The position numbers and the translations under genes are program-made. Below, in pieces: positions 43,601-53,388 of a stretch of DNA of 59,978 nt. The DNA is from a virus, in IMG/VR virus record IMGVR_UViG_3300044950_001033, positions 1 through 59,978 of that record, one strand, 5' to 3'. The notes under the pieces were generated by a model, which was not told where the DNA came from, searched no databases, and saw nothing but the letters and a program-made list of their open reading frames with translations. How positions within the stretch are numbered: the stretch's first letter is position 1; every line of letters starts with the position of its first letter.

Positions 43601-45819
43601 TACCTGGACAATCTTTTACAGGGTATAATACAACGAATACTGCGTATTACGGTTCGTTAGATTCCAATGGTCAAGCACCAGGGGCAAAACCTTCTTTGGT
43701 CCCTAATAATCCTGGAACTACGGGGGGAGCTAGAAGATTATCTTACTATGGTTCTACATCTAATCCATTGTCAACTTGTAATATATCGACTGCAGTGGTT
43801 GCGGATAGTTTATTTGTTCCTGTAGCGTACACATCTCCTGTTGTTGGATTACGACTATTTCAAGATTATACTGAATATGGTTCAGGATATTATAGTAATC
43901 CTTTACCTGGTAATAATTTGTATTGGAAGATAAATTGGAATGGAGCTTATTATAATATTAAAGTTAAACCTAATGGATATATTGAGTCATTTACTTCTTG
44001 TCCTACACCATCAACAGTTCCCAATGAAATGATTTCCTTAACTACTAATCGAATGTATGACAGTTCATCTAGCTCTACAAGTTATGATAATAGTGAAGAT
44101 GTTTCTGGTATGGGAATAATGTCACAATTTACCCCACCATTATGGAATAATATTCCTTATGTTGGTAGTCCTAGGTTTGATTTTAGCTCTTATTATTATA
44201 CTCGAATTTTTACATCAAGTTTTAATACGACAAATCCTATTTTTATACCAATGACAATTAATGCTTCCCAATTAAATGTTATTAGAACAGATAGGTTACC
44301 AAGTTCAGACCAATTAGATGGTGGTAGTTGGGATAATAATCCTTCATTATTACAACAAAATCTTAATTTTGCGATTTATGAAATTAATACCGCAGGGGAT
44401 GATATTAGTTCAGTATCTTTTAGTGTTGGTGCTCAAACAGTGACAGCAGATTTAGATGGATACGGACAATTAACAACTGGTGTGTTAGAAAGTTTTGATT
44501 GTGAAAATATGGTTGGGTTAGGGTGTTATACAGGATTTGGAACTCAATTTGGAATTAATCAAGATTGTCCAACAGCGGATGCTGTTGAAGGTGGGTGTTA
44601 TATGTTTTTAAGAAGACCATTAACAGATTTAACTAAAGACATTGGACAAACTTTTCCTGAATGGGGTTATAGATTTAGATTTTTCTACGCACTCTGTAGA
44701 GGAGTGTTATCGCAATCATTTATGAATAATTGGATTAATGGAGCGTTATATGCCTATCCAATACAAGTTACTACATACTATAATAATCAAAACAAAGCAG
44801 AATATCCAAGATTTTGTCAAGGAATTGCTTATTATAATATGGATAGTCAAAATTTTTATTACAGAAGTAGTCCATGGAATGATAATTTTAATAAATTTGT
44901 TGGTAAGAGAACCAATAATCCTGCAGGTTTAAATGGGGTTAATTTATTAAATCCAACAACAATTGTTAATTTAGGTATGAAAGATTATTTTTATTCTGAA
45001 ATTACTTTTGATGCAACTACTAAAGCTTACATAATACCAAATATAGACTCTACAAGTTACGCGGATACTTCAGATTTAGTTAATTTATTTGTAATTTCTA
45101 GAATAACCGACTCAGATTTTTTGGATAAACTTATTGCTGCCGGAGATGCTGGAATAGATAAATTATTTTCAAGAGACCAATTAAGAGTTGATGGAGATTT
45201 TGCACAATTAACCTCAATAAATTCTGAGATTGGAAATGTTAATTTTTCGCCTCAATTTTATGAAATACTACCGGGAGATACAAACCCACCTACTAATGTT
45301 TTAGGAAGTGCTGGTGACCCCGCAATGGCTGTTTGGTTTTCATCAACAACTCAAGATTTACAAACAAAAGATTATTTAACACCGGGTATAATTGATTTTA
45401 GAAGTTCAGATAATTTAGGGTATTATCCATATCCTTATGGGATTAAATCTCAATTGGTACCATTTTATCAATGGGGGTTAGCGGATGGAAGTAGAATATT
45501 TGGTAATCAAAAAAATAATTGGAAGACAAGTACTAGTGATGTTATTCAAAATTATTACCAATCTTTAGATAGAGCGGCAACAAATACTAAATATTTTTTA
45601 AATGGGACATCTGTTGCTAATGATTTAACCGCAAGGGCTTACATATTTAGTGTTGATGGAGACAGGACTAATTACCCAACAACAGGTGGTAAATACATAA
45701 ATACAGGTCAAGAATCAAGTGAATTTTTAGTTGGGGCACCGTTCCAATTTTATTTTGGTCCTGTTAAAGGAGCTTCGGCATTAGATAGATTTAAAACAAA
45801 ATATTCCGTAGATGAGTAA
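40678..45819 (+). CDS. Large baseplate/tail protein with Cna-B-like domain and hydrophobic segment
   Basis: This 1713-residue protein lies in the place of T4 gp7 in the wedge block but is longer (gp7 is 1032). The N-terminus holds a carboxypeptidase-regulatory/Cna-B-like beta-sandwich (about 45-185; GVLVGRVIANGGFGVPNARV, then KTNESGDYMIMGVP). At residues 512-548 lies a long hydrophobic stretch (DLLYFLFSIIFTILQPVG, then IIVLVIAHILLYLY), strong enough for one or two membrane-spanning helices. A cysteine cluster follows (PECQACGCEQ). The rest is beta-rich and Ser/Thr/Asn-rich. The stop overlaps the next ATG by eight bases. The structural role is likely; the purpose of the hydrophobic segment is unknown. 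Confidence 0.72.
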   Translation: MGQSYRIKTELGVNKTINVQLDQDFEFLEILSLKIQQTDVYTRSCADYGVLVGRVIANGGFGVPNARVSVFIPITVADQSNPLISSIYPYKSPTDKNEDGYRYNLLPYEKSYSKHAATGTLPSRIDSLTGSTAVEIFDKYYKFTAKTNESGDYMIMGVPLGNQTVVMDVDLSDIGEFSLTPQDLIRMGLATEGQVAGNKFRTSTDLKSLPQIINIVKSAEISPLWGDPTTCQIAVNRLDFDLRDEANVDIQPTSVFMGSMFSSSDGFKVRDNCKPRDDMGNLCGLTTAPGQILAIRQTIQQDSEGNPVLEQYDLEQAGNVIDASGTWLIELPMNLDYFITNEFGEKIISYDPTVGIPTKGKYRFKVKWTQPNDLTLATRRPYFLIPNVKEYGWTTSESDPTSRGPVSGYTNKQKQQLSSYYFGLAWSGYTDGFIDQQKIDKLNESIDCNDTFYQFEFNRVYTVSSFIDQWKKGGNFIGPSSGNFIGIKEIDSFDCEDTVNKFPVNDGFKNFDLLYFLFSIIFTILQPVGIIVLVIAHILLYLYNLIADFLCWLSKQGIGRPINWKPFRWLNKYCPKKDFTVRLPMITYPECQACGCEQNIQTKPNNTAFTNSQGTGALTLLSDSTLYEDKLQSTYFSGDTENGADWSIMFSQSLAGFCPTAELSNPISYKLPISQIITLSDNRQRFVQSYDLPVGERINIFNQRSSFFTDINKIKVTVAKDLNAGKYHYDNTLTVLSQEPIPAGTLLSFINITGTTDMNYTYSASTPTGTITGISGETYNGTGATTVNVSYAINQVTNSVPVTYNLPYGSGETNYKFPADVEYFQVVTAITVADAAKLWNTGTTQSFGNILLEPTEATDWISEYLGGVGFRFIPYRNPGLSFVATDYYEAFQTQYVLVLQRGVDPYSPVYRNEYSLGNIFGTNEFDPNWTFTAETRLNIPIQKLSNPTISVQGYSQNEIFYQSYFFKPGTTTQPIPGQSFTGYNTTNTAYYGSLDSNGQAPGAKPSLVPNNPGTTGGARRLSYYGSTSNPLSTCNISTAVVADSLFVPVAYTSPVVGLRLFQDYTEYGSGYYSNPLPGNNLYWKINWNGAYYNIKVKPNGYIESFTSCPTPSTVPNEMISLTTNRMYDSSSSSTSYDNSEDVSGMGIMSQFTPPLWNNIPYVGSPRFDFSSYYYTRIFTSSFNTTNPIFIPMTINASQLNVIRTDRLPSSDQLDGGSWDNNPSLLQQNLNFAIYEINTAGDDISSVSFSVGAQTVTADLDGYGQLTTGVLESFDCENMVGLGCYTGFGTQFGINQDCPTADAVEGGCYMFLRRPLTDLTKDIGQTFPEWGYRFRFFYALCRGVLSQSFMNNWINGALYAYPIQVTTYYNNQNKAEYPRFCQGIAYYNMDSQNFYYRSSPWNDNFNKFVGKRTNNPAGLNGVNLLNPTTIVNLGMKDYFYSEITFDATTKAYIIPNIDSTSYADTSDLVNLFVISRITDSDFLDKLIAAGDAGIDKLFSRDQLRVDGDFAQLTSINSEIGNVNFSPQFYEILPGDTNPPTNVLGSAGDPAMAVWFSSTTQDLQTKDYLTPGIIDFRSSDNLGYYPYPYGIKSQLVPFYQWGLADGSRIFGNQKNNWKTSTSDVIQNYYQSLDRAATNTKYFLNGTSVANDLTARAYIFSVDGDRTNYPTTGGKYINTGQESSEFLVGAPFQFYFGPVKGASALDRFKTKYSVDE

Positions 45820-47509
45820 TTATTTAATAGTTCCGAGTAATTTAAGATATAAAGGAGCACCTTCGGTTGATGAACAAATTGCAATATCATTAGATAGTCA
45901 GAATCAACAGATTACTGAATATGATAGAAGTTCAACCATAAGTCTTGCTCAAGTTTATGATGATGAGAGACAGGGATGTACGGTATTTAGACCAACTTTT
46001 AAGGCGACATTCCTGTATGAAAATACTTATACGGGAACTACGGGATATCTACCATTTCAATATAACCTTTATTATACCGCACCTGTTTCATCAAAACAAA
46101 GTACAAAATGGCAAGGTTTCCCACAATATTATGAATTTGATTTTTATAGACCAGATGTTGGTGACCAACATTTTAATTATAAAGCTAAAAGTGCCTACAC
46201 ATATAATTGGACTTACTATTTAACATATCCTTATAATAATAACTACACTAAACAGTTAACATATTATAGAAATAATATAAACTCTATTAATTGGATTGCG
46301 GGAGATGGAATACCTTTTTCAATTACAAATACATCACAAAATGGTAATGGGTTAGTGTCATTTACTTGTATTGCACCACATGGATTAACTATTGGTGAAT
46401 ACGTGGAGTTATCACTTGTTTATAGAAACTCAAATTTATTCCAAGTATATTCTTTAGGTAATGGATTATTGGATAGTGATGTTCACATATTTAATCTGTT
46501 AAACATAGGTTATACAGGAACAACATTTAGTAATGGAACTACAGGCACATTTAAAAGGGTTATTAATCCTGATAATTTAACGGAAACTAAATCAAAATAT
46601 TATATTAGAGAACAAAAAGTTCTTACAAATTTAACAGATTTGGAAATAACCAAAGCTGGATTTGAAAAAAATGTATTTGCGGAACAAAAAAAATTAGAAT
46701 ATAGTTCTATAACACCAAACAATCTTACAAGAATATCTCAAAAAACTAGTAGTAATGCTTATAATATGACTTCGGCATACGATTTAGATTTTGCGAATTT
46801 AAAAGATAATCAAAAAAGACCTATTAGCGAAATTAATTTAACGATTGTTAATAAAGGATATTCAGGTTACTTTAATCAACCAAGTAATGGTTTTGGGTTA
46901 AAACAAGGGTGGGAGTTTAATTTATCAAAAACAACAAATCCTTGGTGGAATCTAACTGAACAAAGGTCTAATACTTCTATTCCTGTTTCTTCATATACAT
47001 TAACTAGCGGTGAAACAAAAACATTTTATTATAATCTTGATTTGAAAAAGGATGATATTATGGATGGTGATTTTTGTGAATGGAATGATTATGAACAGAT
47101 TGAAAGAGTAGTTTCACCATACTATCACAAGTTAAAGTTTAACCAAACTGTTTTTCAAACAACAACGGTTGCAACAACAAATTCACCAGGGTATTACTAT
47201 CAACCACATAATAAAATGACTATTAGGGTATTTTCAGATTATGTGGAAACAGGAGATGTGGAGTTTGTTGACCAAGTCCCTGAATGGTCTTTCTATTCAA
47301 CTAGCGACCGACAGTTTAGATGGAGAGATTTGTATACTTATGGATTTAGAGATAATTTAAATAGAGGAGTGGATTACCCGTATATTAATACGGCACATTA
47401 CCCATTTTCAGAAATTGTTTTTAGATTAATTCCTGAAGGAATAAACTATAATGAGAATTTAGACGGATATGACTTCTCATTCAAACCATTAATAGATGAG
47501 TGTGAATAA
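45812..47509 (+). CDS. Probable baseplate/tail structural protein, 565 residues
   Basis: No family is recognised. The protein is beta-rich and very high in Tyr, Asn, Thr and Ser, as is common for tail and adhesion proteins, with no membrane segment and few cysteines (QGCTVF, ECE). It starts inside the end of the 1713-residue gene (eight-base overlap) and ends inside the next (fourteen-base overlap), so it is part of a long co-translated baseplate chain. Its start MSNYLIVPSNLRYKGAPSVD has the look of an N-terminal docking arm, but this is a guess. Confidence 0.7.
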   Translation: MSNYLIVPSNLRYKGAPSVDEQIAISLDSQNQQITEYDRSSTISLAQVYDDERQGCTVFRPTFKATFLYENTYTGTTGYLPFQYNLYYTAPVSSKQSTKWQGFPQYYEFDFYRPDVGDQHFNYKAKSAYTYNWTYYLTYPYNNNYTKQLTYYRNNINSINWIAGDGIPFSITNTSQNGNGLVSFTCIAPHGLTIGEYVELSLVYRNSNLFQVYSLGNGLLDSDVHIFNLLNIGYTGTTFSNGTTGTFKRVINPDNLTETKSKYYIREQKVLTNLTDLEITKAGFEKNVFAEQKKLEYSSITPNNLTRISQKTSSNAYNMTSAYDLDFANLKDNQKRPISEINLTIVNKGYSGYFNQPSNGFGLKQGWEFNLSKTTNPWWNLTEQRSNTSIPVSSYTLTSGETKTFYYNLDLKKDDIMDGDFCEWNDYEQIERVVSPYYHKLKFNQTVFQTTTVATTNSPGYYYQPHNKMTIRVFSDYVETGDVEFVDQVPEWSFYSTSDRQFRWRDLYTYGFRDNLNRGVDYPYINTAHYPFSEIVFRLIPEGINYNENLDGYDFSFKPLIDECE

Positions 47510-48326
47510 ATTTGTAATACGACAAGACGGATTTCAAGATAAGCAAATTGATATACCGATATCTCTTACTTGGGATTATCTTGGGTTAGATATGGCTATT
47601 GAGGAATATGAAAAAACTGTAATTACGGAAGTAATTGGTGTTGGTAGAGATTTTGAAGTTTCAAGATTTGCTCATTTACCTGCAACTGCTACCACAAATA
47701 ATACTGAAATTAATTATGAATTTTATTTTTATTCTGGTGGTTCTTTATCGGATATTAATAATTGGAAGATAAATTATTTAGGAGAGGGATTTACCCCTCA
47801 AGAACTTTATTATTATGAAAACAATTTTTCAAATTCATTTTTTAAATTAGATTTTTATGACAGCCCTGATGATAAGTCACAAACAAATTATTTAACAATA
47901 ATCATACCTACACAACAAGGTCTTACAATGGATACTCTGATGCAACGAACATTAGTTAGTGTTAAAAAACCAAAATTTATTTTAGACTATGTTGGTGATA
48001 AAGAAGGGTTTTTTATTTATTGGTTAAAGAAAAGAAACTTTTTAAATATAGATACTTTCTATATGGCAGCTAAGTTTTTTAACGCCAAAACAGGTCAGTT
48101 TACTAAAATGATGACAGGTAAAGGAACAAATCCATCAGACGATACAGAAGGACCTCAGTGGGATATGGGAACTAATCCATACACTTTTGATGGTGCTACT
48201 TATTTTTATTACACGGTAAAGTTAGATTATTTAACACAAACCTATCAAGTATTTAATTCTGTTGGTCAAAGATTAGGGACTGAGATTCCCATAAAATGGT
48301 ACGAATATGTTAACCCACCACAATAA
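47496..48326 (+). CDS. Probable tail structural protein, 276 residues
   Basis: This 276-residue protein is unrecognised. It is mostly beta, with aromatic-rich segments (ELYYYENNFSNSFF) and an extended middle (KKPKFILDYVGDKEGFFIYW) that could be a bilayer- or carbohydrate-facing sheet. It has no cysteine cluster or signal peptide. Its start overlaps the upstream gene by fourteen bases and its stop overlaps the next start by one base. The position inside the baseplate chain suggests that it is a virion protein; no further assignment is possible from sequence. Confidence 0.7.
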   Translation: MSVNKFVIRQDGFQDKQIDIPISLTWDYLGLDMAIEEYEKTVITEVIGVGRDFEVSRFAHLPATATTNNTEINYEFYFYSGGSLSDINNWKINYLGEGFTPQELYYYENNFSNSFFKLDFYDSPDDKSQTNYLTIIIPTQQGLTMDTLMQRTLVSVKKPKFILDYVGDKEGFFIYWLKKRNFLNIDTFYMAAKFFNAKTGQFTKMMTGKGTNPSDDTEGPQWDMGTNPYTFDGATYFYYTVKLDYLTQTYQVFNSVGQRLGTEIPIKWYEYVNPPQ

Positions 48327-49420
48327 TGGAAGATTACTATAAAATAACGGTATCACCTGAAAACATTAAAGGAGATTTGTCTGTGGTATATGACACAGAA
48401 GGTACTCCTGTTGGGGTTTATTCTGCCATGACCAAAGTGGTTAGTTCTGGTTCATATGGTACCTCATTATTAACTAACTTAAGTGTACCAATATTATTAC
48501 GACAAAGTGCCGTTGACGCGGGATATTATAGTCCATTTGATGGTGCGGTATTACAAAAAAATGTAGTTGCAAATTTTATATTTTCATCAACAACTACCAA
48601 CCCATATGTTTATAATGTTTACAATACTTCAAATGAATTTCAAAAGTTTTTAGACTTATCTGCATATAGAATAAACTGGGGTGATAATTCGCCAACACAA
48701 CTTATTACAGGGTATACGCCTAACTCAATAACACATACATACCCATCGGCTAATAAAGTTTATAAGATTACTATGGAACAAACAAATCCATGGGGTGTTA
48801 CTAAAGTAATTAAAAAAATAACAACACCGTTTAGTAATCCAACAATTTATAACCCTCAAGGGGAAGCTTTTTTTGTCCCATCATCAGGTAATTGGGTTGG
48901 TACTCCTGTATCATATGATTATATCTTTTCAGGTGATGCGGTAAATGAAGTATCAGCACAAACATCAAATAATTATGTTACAGTACCATTTACAGTATCA
49001 GGTTTAACTAAATCAAGAATAAATGAATTAGCTCAATACGGACCTAATAAATTTCAAGTTGGAGTTCCTGTTATTGCTAATGGTCAAATATGGGGGGCAA
49101 TATCAGATATAAATGTTATCTACACTGCTTACACTATTACAGGTATCAACTATTATGACTATGAGGACGGTACTACAATATATTTCCAACAATCTTCAGG
49201 ATTGACAACAAACAATCTTACCGCCGAACCAATAACAAAAGATGAGGTATTATTAAAAGTTGTTGACCAAGCTCAAATACAAACGGATGTTTTTGTTGAA
49301 AGAGGTAAAAACAGTGCATATGAAAGAGTTCAAAGATTGGGAGAAGTTGATAATTTGGGAGATATGATAAATTATGGATACGGATTCTTTAATGTTGAGA
49401 ATAAAAAACAAACAACCTAA
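48326..49420 (+). CDS. Tail protein with PKD-like domain
   Basis: This 364-residue protein contains a PKD-like beta-sandwich (about 95-170), seen from YRINWGDNSPTQLITGY and THTYPSANKVYKITM, the usual WGDG-like and HxYxxxGxY-like landmarks. Such domains are spacers or adhesion modules on cell-surface and tail proteins. The rest is beta-rich, ending in a charged segment (EVDNLGDMINYGYGFF). It overlaps the preceding gene by one base and is followed by a 39-base gap with a new TATTTAT element, so it is the last gene of one coupled group. The PKD-like domain is well supported; the role of the whole protein is not known. Confidence 0.72.
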   Translation: MEDYYKITVSPENIKGDLSVVYDTEGTPVGVYSAMTKVVSSGSYGTSLLTNLSVPILLRQSAVDAGYYSPFDGAVLQKNVVANFIFSSTTTNPYVYNVYNTSNEFQKFLDLSAYRINWGDNSPTQLITGYTPNSITHTYPSANKVYKITMEQTNPWGVTKVIKKITTPFSNPTIYNPQGEAFFVPSSGNWVGTPVSYDYIFSGDAVNEVSAQTSNNYVTVPFTVSGLTKSRINELAQYGPNKFQVGVPVIANGQIWGAISDINVIYTAYTITGINYYDYEDGTTIYFQQSSGLTTNNLTAEPITKDEVLLKVVDQAQIQTDVFVERGKNSAYERVQRLGEVDNLGDMINYGYGFFNVENKKQTT

Positions 49421-49439
49421 TTGAAAAAAGGAACTAAAC

Positions 49440-49446
49440 TATTTAT
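49440..49446 (+). promoter_or_regulatory. TATTTAT element before the 302-residue gene
   Basis: TATTTATAAAATAAAAG lies 13 bases before the ATG at 49460, in a gap of only 39 bases. Confidence 0.4.
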
Positions 49447-49459
49447 AAAATAAAAGAAT

Positions 49460-50368
49460 ATGGCAATAGGTTCATACGGTACGATAAGACCATCCGATGT
49501 CTCACCAGCAGATGTTGAAATTATAATGAATTACACACCAACAAGGGATGTAACAGACCAATTCTTGCTTACAAAGTTAGATGCACAGACAATACTTAGA
49601 CCTTACTTTGCGAATACTGAAACAGGTGGAAATGCAGGAGTTGAGGTTTTAGGCGGATTATACAATTTAACTCTACCTGCAAGTCAATTTAACGCAATAG
49701 GGATTTATACCTTATATTTAAGACCTGTACAAATAAGAACAACAATTACTGATTGTGGTGTTTTAAGTGCGTTACCAAATGTTAAGGGTCTTGTAATTGA
49801 CATTACAAATGTTCCTACTCAATATCAAAATAAATTTGTTCCACAAGGACTTATTGGATTTAGAATTGAATATTTAAATCCCGACGGTTCAAAAATACCT
49901 AATTTCTTTAGAGTAGTGACCTCAAGTTTTTATTGTCAACCTGTTGTAACAAATGAGGTTAACACTTCACAAAAATCGGTTAGATATAGATATGTTGACG
50001 GTAGTTCAAATCTTTTGTTTTTAACATTATCACCTTCGTCATCACCAACAAACAAACCAAACGCAACACCATTTATTGGACAGCCTGACCAAGACATTAT
50101 AATTAGTAATACTTTTTTCAATCCTGTTACTTTGGAAATACAAATGGCGGAATATGACATTGATTCATTGGCAATTGCTCTTTACGGTAATCAAACCAAA
50201 TCTATTGATGACGGTATCTACACAATTTACGATTCTCAAAATAACATATACAGACAATACAACTTATATGAAATTAGAGACCAATTTAATGCATTGTTAT
50301 ATGAAGTTAGACAGAATAGAAACGATAATATTGATTTCAGTAAAAATTTCACAAATATAAGTAGCTAA
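49460..50368 (+). CDS. Probable baseplate structural protein, 302 residues
   Basis: This 302-residue protein is unrecognised. It starts MAIGSYGTIRPSDVSPADVE and has repeated beta segments with a few positions that recall immunoglobulin-like sandwiches (YNLTLPASQFNAIGIYTLYL). A serine-rich loop (SPSSSPTNKPN) lies at about 190-202, and the C-terminus is helical and polar (RDQFNALLYEVRQNRNDN). T4 gp8 is of similar size, but no clear match can be claimed. The stop overlaps the next start by one base, coupling it to the large tail protein. It is probably a virion component. Confidence 0.68.
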   Translation: MAIGSYGTIRPSDVSPADVEIIMNYTPTRDVTDQFLLTKLDAQTILRPYFANTETGGNAGVEVLGGLYNLTLPASQFNAIGIYTLYLRPVQIRTTITDCGVLSALPNVKGLVIDITNVPTQYQNKFVPQGLIGFRIEYLNPDGSKIPNFFRVVTSSFYCQPVVTNEVNTSQKSVRYRYVDGSSNLLFLTLSPSSSPTNKPNATPFIGQPDQDIIISNTFFNPVTLEIQMAEYDIDSLAIALYGNQTKSIDDGIYTIYDSQNNIYRQYNLYEIRDQFNALLYEVRQNRNDNIDFSKNFTNISS

Positions 50369-53300
50369 TGGCAATAACACAAAAGAGCACAAAATATTTT
50401 TATCCCCCAAGACCTGGTAGTGGTGCGGGGACTTTCTCAGACAACATTGTAGGATTACAAACTGTTGAGGGTGGAGGTCTTACGCAAGGTAATTTTGAGT
50501 TCACAACTTCTATTGTTGAAAAAGTTAATAGAACTTTTACGGTTGGAGCTTTTTCGGAACCAATTAATTTAGATGATTTAGATATTGGAGATTTAACGGA
50601 AAGCCGTAGAATAATGGCGACTCAATTTAGAGTTTATCCAAACTATGATGTATCCCAAGTTTTAAACTTTTCAATGTATGGGTCTTTAAGTAAAAGATTC
50701 CAAGTTTCGGTTACACATATAATCCATAATTTCCCTGCGGGATTAGATGTATTATACACCAATTTAGATTTTACTACAGGGCCAACAGCATATGACATAT
50801 CTTATGATTTAACAACTGATGAAACATATTTTAAAGTTAATGTTGATAGGATTAATAATCCTTTTGATATTGATTATTCAATTAGTGCTGCAACTAACTT
50901 GTCACTTAGAGAGATAATTGTGTCACCATATAGAAATTTGTATAATAGTTATTTGGATTATTGTATTAGTATTAATGATAACATATACAATGTAATGTCA
51001 TTTAATCCTTCGGAAAATTTAAATACGGGTTACATAGAGTTTTATGTTTCAGGGGCGCCTTTTGGAGATACAGCAACAACAATTAATGAACAATATCAGA
51101 TAAGATTAAATGATTTTATTACGGATAAAGTATTTGCGGAAAACTTTGATGAGGTTGAGAAATTTTTATTAAATCGTTTAGTAAGACCTGAATATACGGC
51201 GACTTTCCAAGTACCACAACAAAATGAAGATGGACAATTTTATACTGACTATCAACAAGTAACTTGGCCAAAAGATGGAAATTGGAACTTAGACATTAGG
51301 TCATATTTGTTTGATGATTACTTGTCTCAGTTAGAAATTATTGCGCAAAATTTAGATTCATTTAAAACTAATTTATTATCAAGATTTTTAGTTACGGACT
51401 CGTTAAAAGAGTTTGACACACGAGGACAAAAAGTTGAAAAAATATTTCAAATCTATGGTAGAAGTTTTGACCAAGTAAAACAATTTATTGATGCTTTGGC
51501 TTATATGAATTCGGTTAATTATAATCCTTCAAATGATATACCATCAGAATTGTTGGTAAATCTTGCGAGAACTTTAGGTTGGTCTTCAAACTTTTCGCCA
51601 ATAACAAATGAAGACTTCTTAAGTTCGGTATTTGGTAATACAAGTACCCCAACATATCCTGGATATGCAAGAGCTCTTACTCCAACAGAATTAAACTATG
51701 CATTCTATAGAAATTTAATTCTAAACGCGGCTTACCTTTTTAAATCAAAAGGAACAAGAAGGTCTATTGAATTTATGATGAGACTAATTGGGGCTCCTGA
51801 TTCATTGGTTGAATTTAACGAACATATTTATCTTGCCGACCAAAGAATTAATTTAGACCAATTCTATACTCAATGGATGAAAATCTCAGGAGGAACATAT
51901 GTTCAAGATACTCCTTCGTATTTGCCGGGACAAACTTATAAAATTAAAGGTGATTTCTATAGTGGTTATACCTCAAATAAAAGTTACCAAGATGTTAATG
52001 TTAAATTAAGTGATTATCCTATTGATGATTTAGGTTATCCGTCAGCACCTTTAAATACTGACAATTATTTTTTCCAATTAGGTTCTGGTTGGTACGAATC
52101 AACACCTCAACATAGAAGTCCTGATGAGGTGGTAATTACAGGAAATGTTTATACGGGTCAAAACTATGATTTTCAAACTAAATTAACACCATTTAGTTAT
52201 GGACAACCATATTTAAATAGGTTTAGAGATTTCCCATATATGACTGAAGGTTTTAAATTGACTAAAGTAGTTGATAATAATAAATCATGGTTAGAAGAAG
52301 ATAATAAAATTAGAGTTTCTATAAATGCAGATTATAATGCATATTATTATGTTGATAATGAAAAACTTGTATTAAATGTTAAAAATGTTGATTTATTTTT
52401 AAATCCTTCACAAGGACTTGTATATGATGTTTGGGACCAATCAAGGAGATATGATTATCCTATACCTGAATCAGGGTTAACGGTAGGGTACCCTGTACCT
52501 GGAGGTGTGGATTGGACTTACGTTAATCCTGAACCAAAAAAGAAAACATTTTTTGAGTTCTCACAAACATTTTGGCAAAACATGATTAATGTAAGAAATA
52601 GACAATATATTACTGACGGTAAAACAGGAGGATATCCAACATTACAATCTATATGGTGGAAATATATTGAATCTGAACAAACCGTTGGATTACCAAATAA
52701 CAAATACACTTATCAAAAATTAATTGATTATGTAAACGGTATAGGGCCATATTGGATGAAGTTAGTGGAACAAATGGTTCCTGCAACAACTATTTGGAAT
52801 ACGGGAGTTAAATTTGAAAACTCAGTATTACAAAAACAAAAATTTGTTTATAGAAGACAAAGAGGATGTGAATTTGTACCAGTACCTGTTAAACCGTGTT
52901 ATATCATATCAAATATTTTTGATTATACCTGTGCAACAGAATCCGTGGATTTCTTCATATATCCATGGAGGAATGGTGATATTGAGGTTAGTAATTTTAG
53001 TAGTATCTTATCAAATAGATTAAATGATATGTTATCATCAAGTGGGTTAACATTAGGTAATTGTACCCAAAATTCGGTTGAAAGTAATTGGTATGTTGAT
53101 TTACAAATAGATGGTGATATTATTATACAAGAGTTGTTTTATACGGGGTATGGGTTAACGGATGTCCCAACAAATGATGATTGGAGAAATGCCCTTATTT
53201 TATATTTACCTAATCTATATGATTATGGGTTTAATTATTTATTAGATGGTAGTTTTTTAACAATTACAAGTTTAACTTGTACCGAAAGAAACTTTGGGGA

Positions 53301-53388
53301 AACATTAACTTTAAATTCAGGAATAAACATTAGCATAAACTGCACACCTAACAAAAAAGATATATCAAATGGCATCATTCAATTATAG
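50368..53388 (+). CDS. Large tail protein with tail protein I-like segment
   Basis: This 1006-residue protein is probably a baseplate component. The segment LNYAFYRNLILNAAYLFKSK followed by GTRRSIEFMMRLIG (about 443-475) resembles the tail protein I-type core found in baseplate wedges of P2-like and T4-like phages. The upstream LLVNLARTLGWSS is also typical of it. The remaining sequence is beta-rich and Tyr-rich; the C-terminal 130 residues contain cysteines (CEFVPVPVKPCYIISN, CTQNS, CTER) as possible disulfides. It overlaps the previous stop by one base and the next gene by twenty bases. The structural role is fairly sure. Confidence 0.72.
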   Translation: MAITQKSTKYFYPPRPGSGAGTFSDNIVGLQTVEGGGLTQGNFEFTTSIVEKVNRTFTVGAFSEPINLDDLDIGDLTESRRIMATQFRVYPNYDVSQVLNFSMYGSLSKRFQVSVTHIIHNFPAGLDVLYTNLDFTTGPTAYDISYDLTTDETYFKVNVDRINNPFDIDYSISAATNLSLREIIVSPYRNLYNSYLDYCISINDNIYNVMSFNPSENLNTGYIEFYVSGAPFGDTATTINEQYQIRLNDFITDKVFAENFDEVEKFLLNRLVRPEYTATFQVPQQNEDGQFYTDYQQVTWPKDGNWNLDIRSYLFDDYLSQLEIIAQNLDSFKTNLLSRFLVTDSLKEFDTRGQKVEKIFQIYGRSFDQVKQFIDALAYMNSVNYNPSNDIPSELLVNLARTLGWSSNFSPITNEDFLSSVFGNTSTPTYPGYARALTPTELNYAFYRNLILNAAYLFKSKGTRRSIEFMMRLIGAPDSLVEFNEHIYLADQRINLDQFYTQWMKISGGTYVQDTPSYLPGQTYKIKGDFYSGYTSNKSYQDVNVKLSDYPIDDLGYPSAPLNTDNYFFQLGSGWYESTPQHRSPDEVVITGNVYTGQNYDFQTKLTPFSYGQPYLNRFRDFPYMTEGFKLTKVVDNNKSWLEEDNKIRVSINADYNAYYYVDNEKLVLNVKNVDLFLNPSQGLVYDVWDQSRRYDYPIPESGLTVGYPVPGGVDWTYVNPEPKKKTFFEFSQTFWQNMINVRNRQYITDGKTGGYPTLQSIWWKYIESEQTVGLPNNKYTYQKLIDYVNGIGPYWMKLVEQMVPATTIWNTGVKFENSVLQKQKFVYRRQRGCEFVPVPVKPCYIISNIFDYTCATESVDFFIYPWRNGDIEVSNFSSILSNRLNDMLSSSGLTLGNCTQNSVESNWYVDLQIDGDIIIQELFYTGYGLTDVPTNDDWRNALILYLPNLYDYGFNYLLDGSFLTITSLTCTERNFGETLTLNSGINISINCTPNKKDISNGIIQL

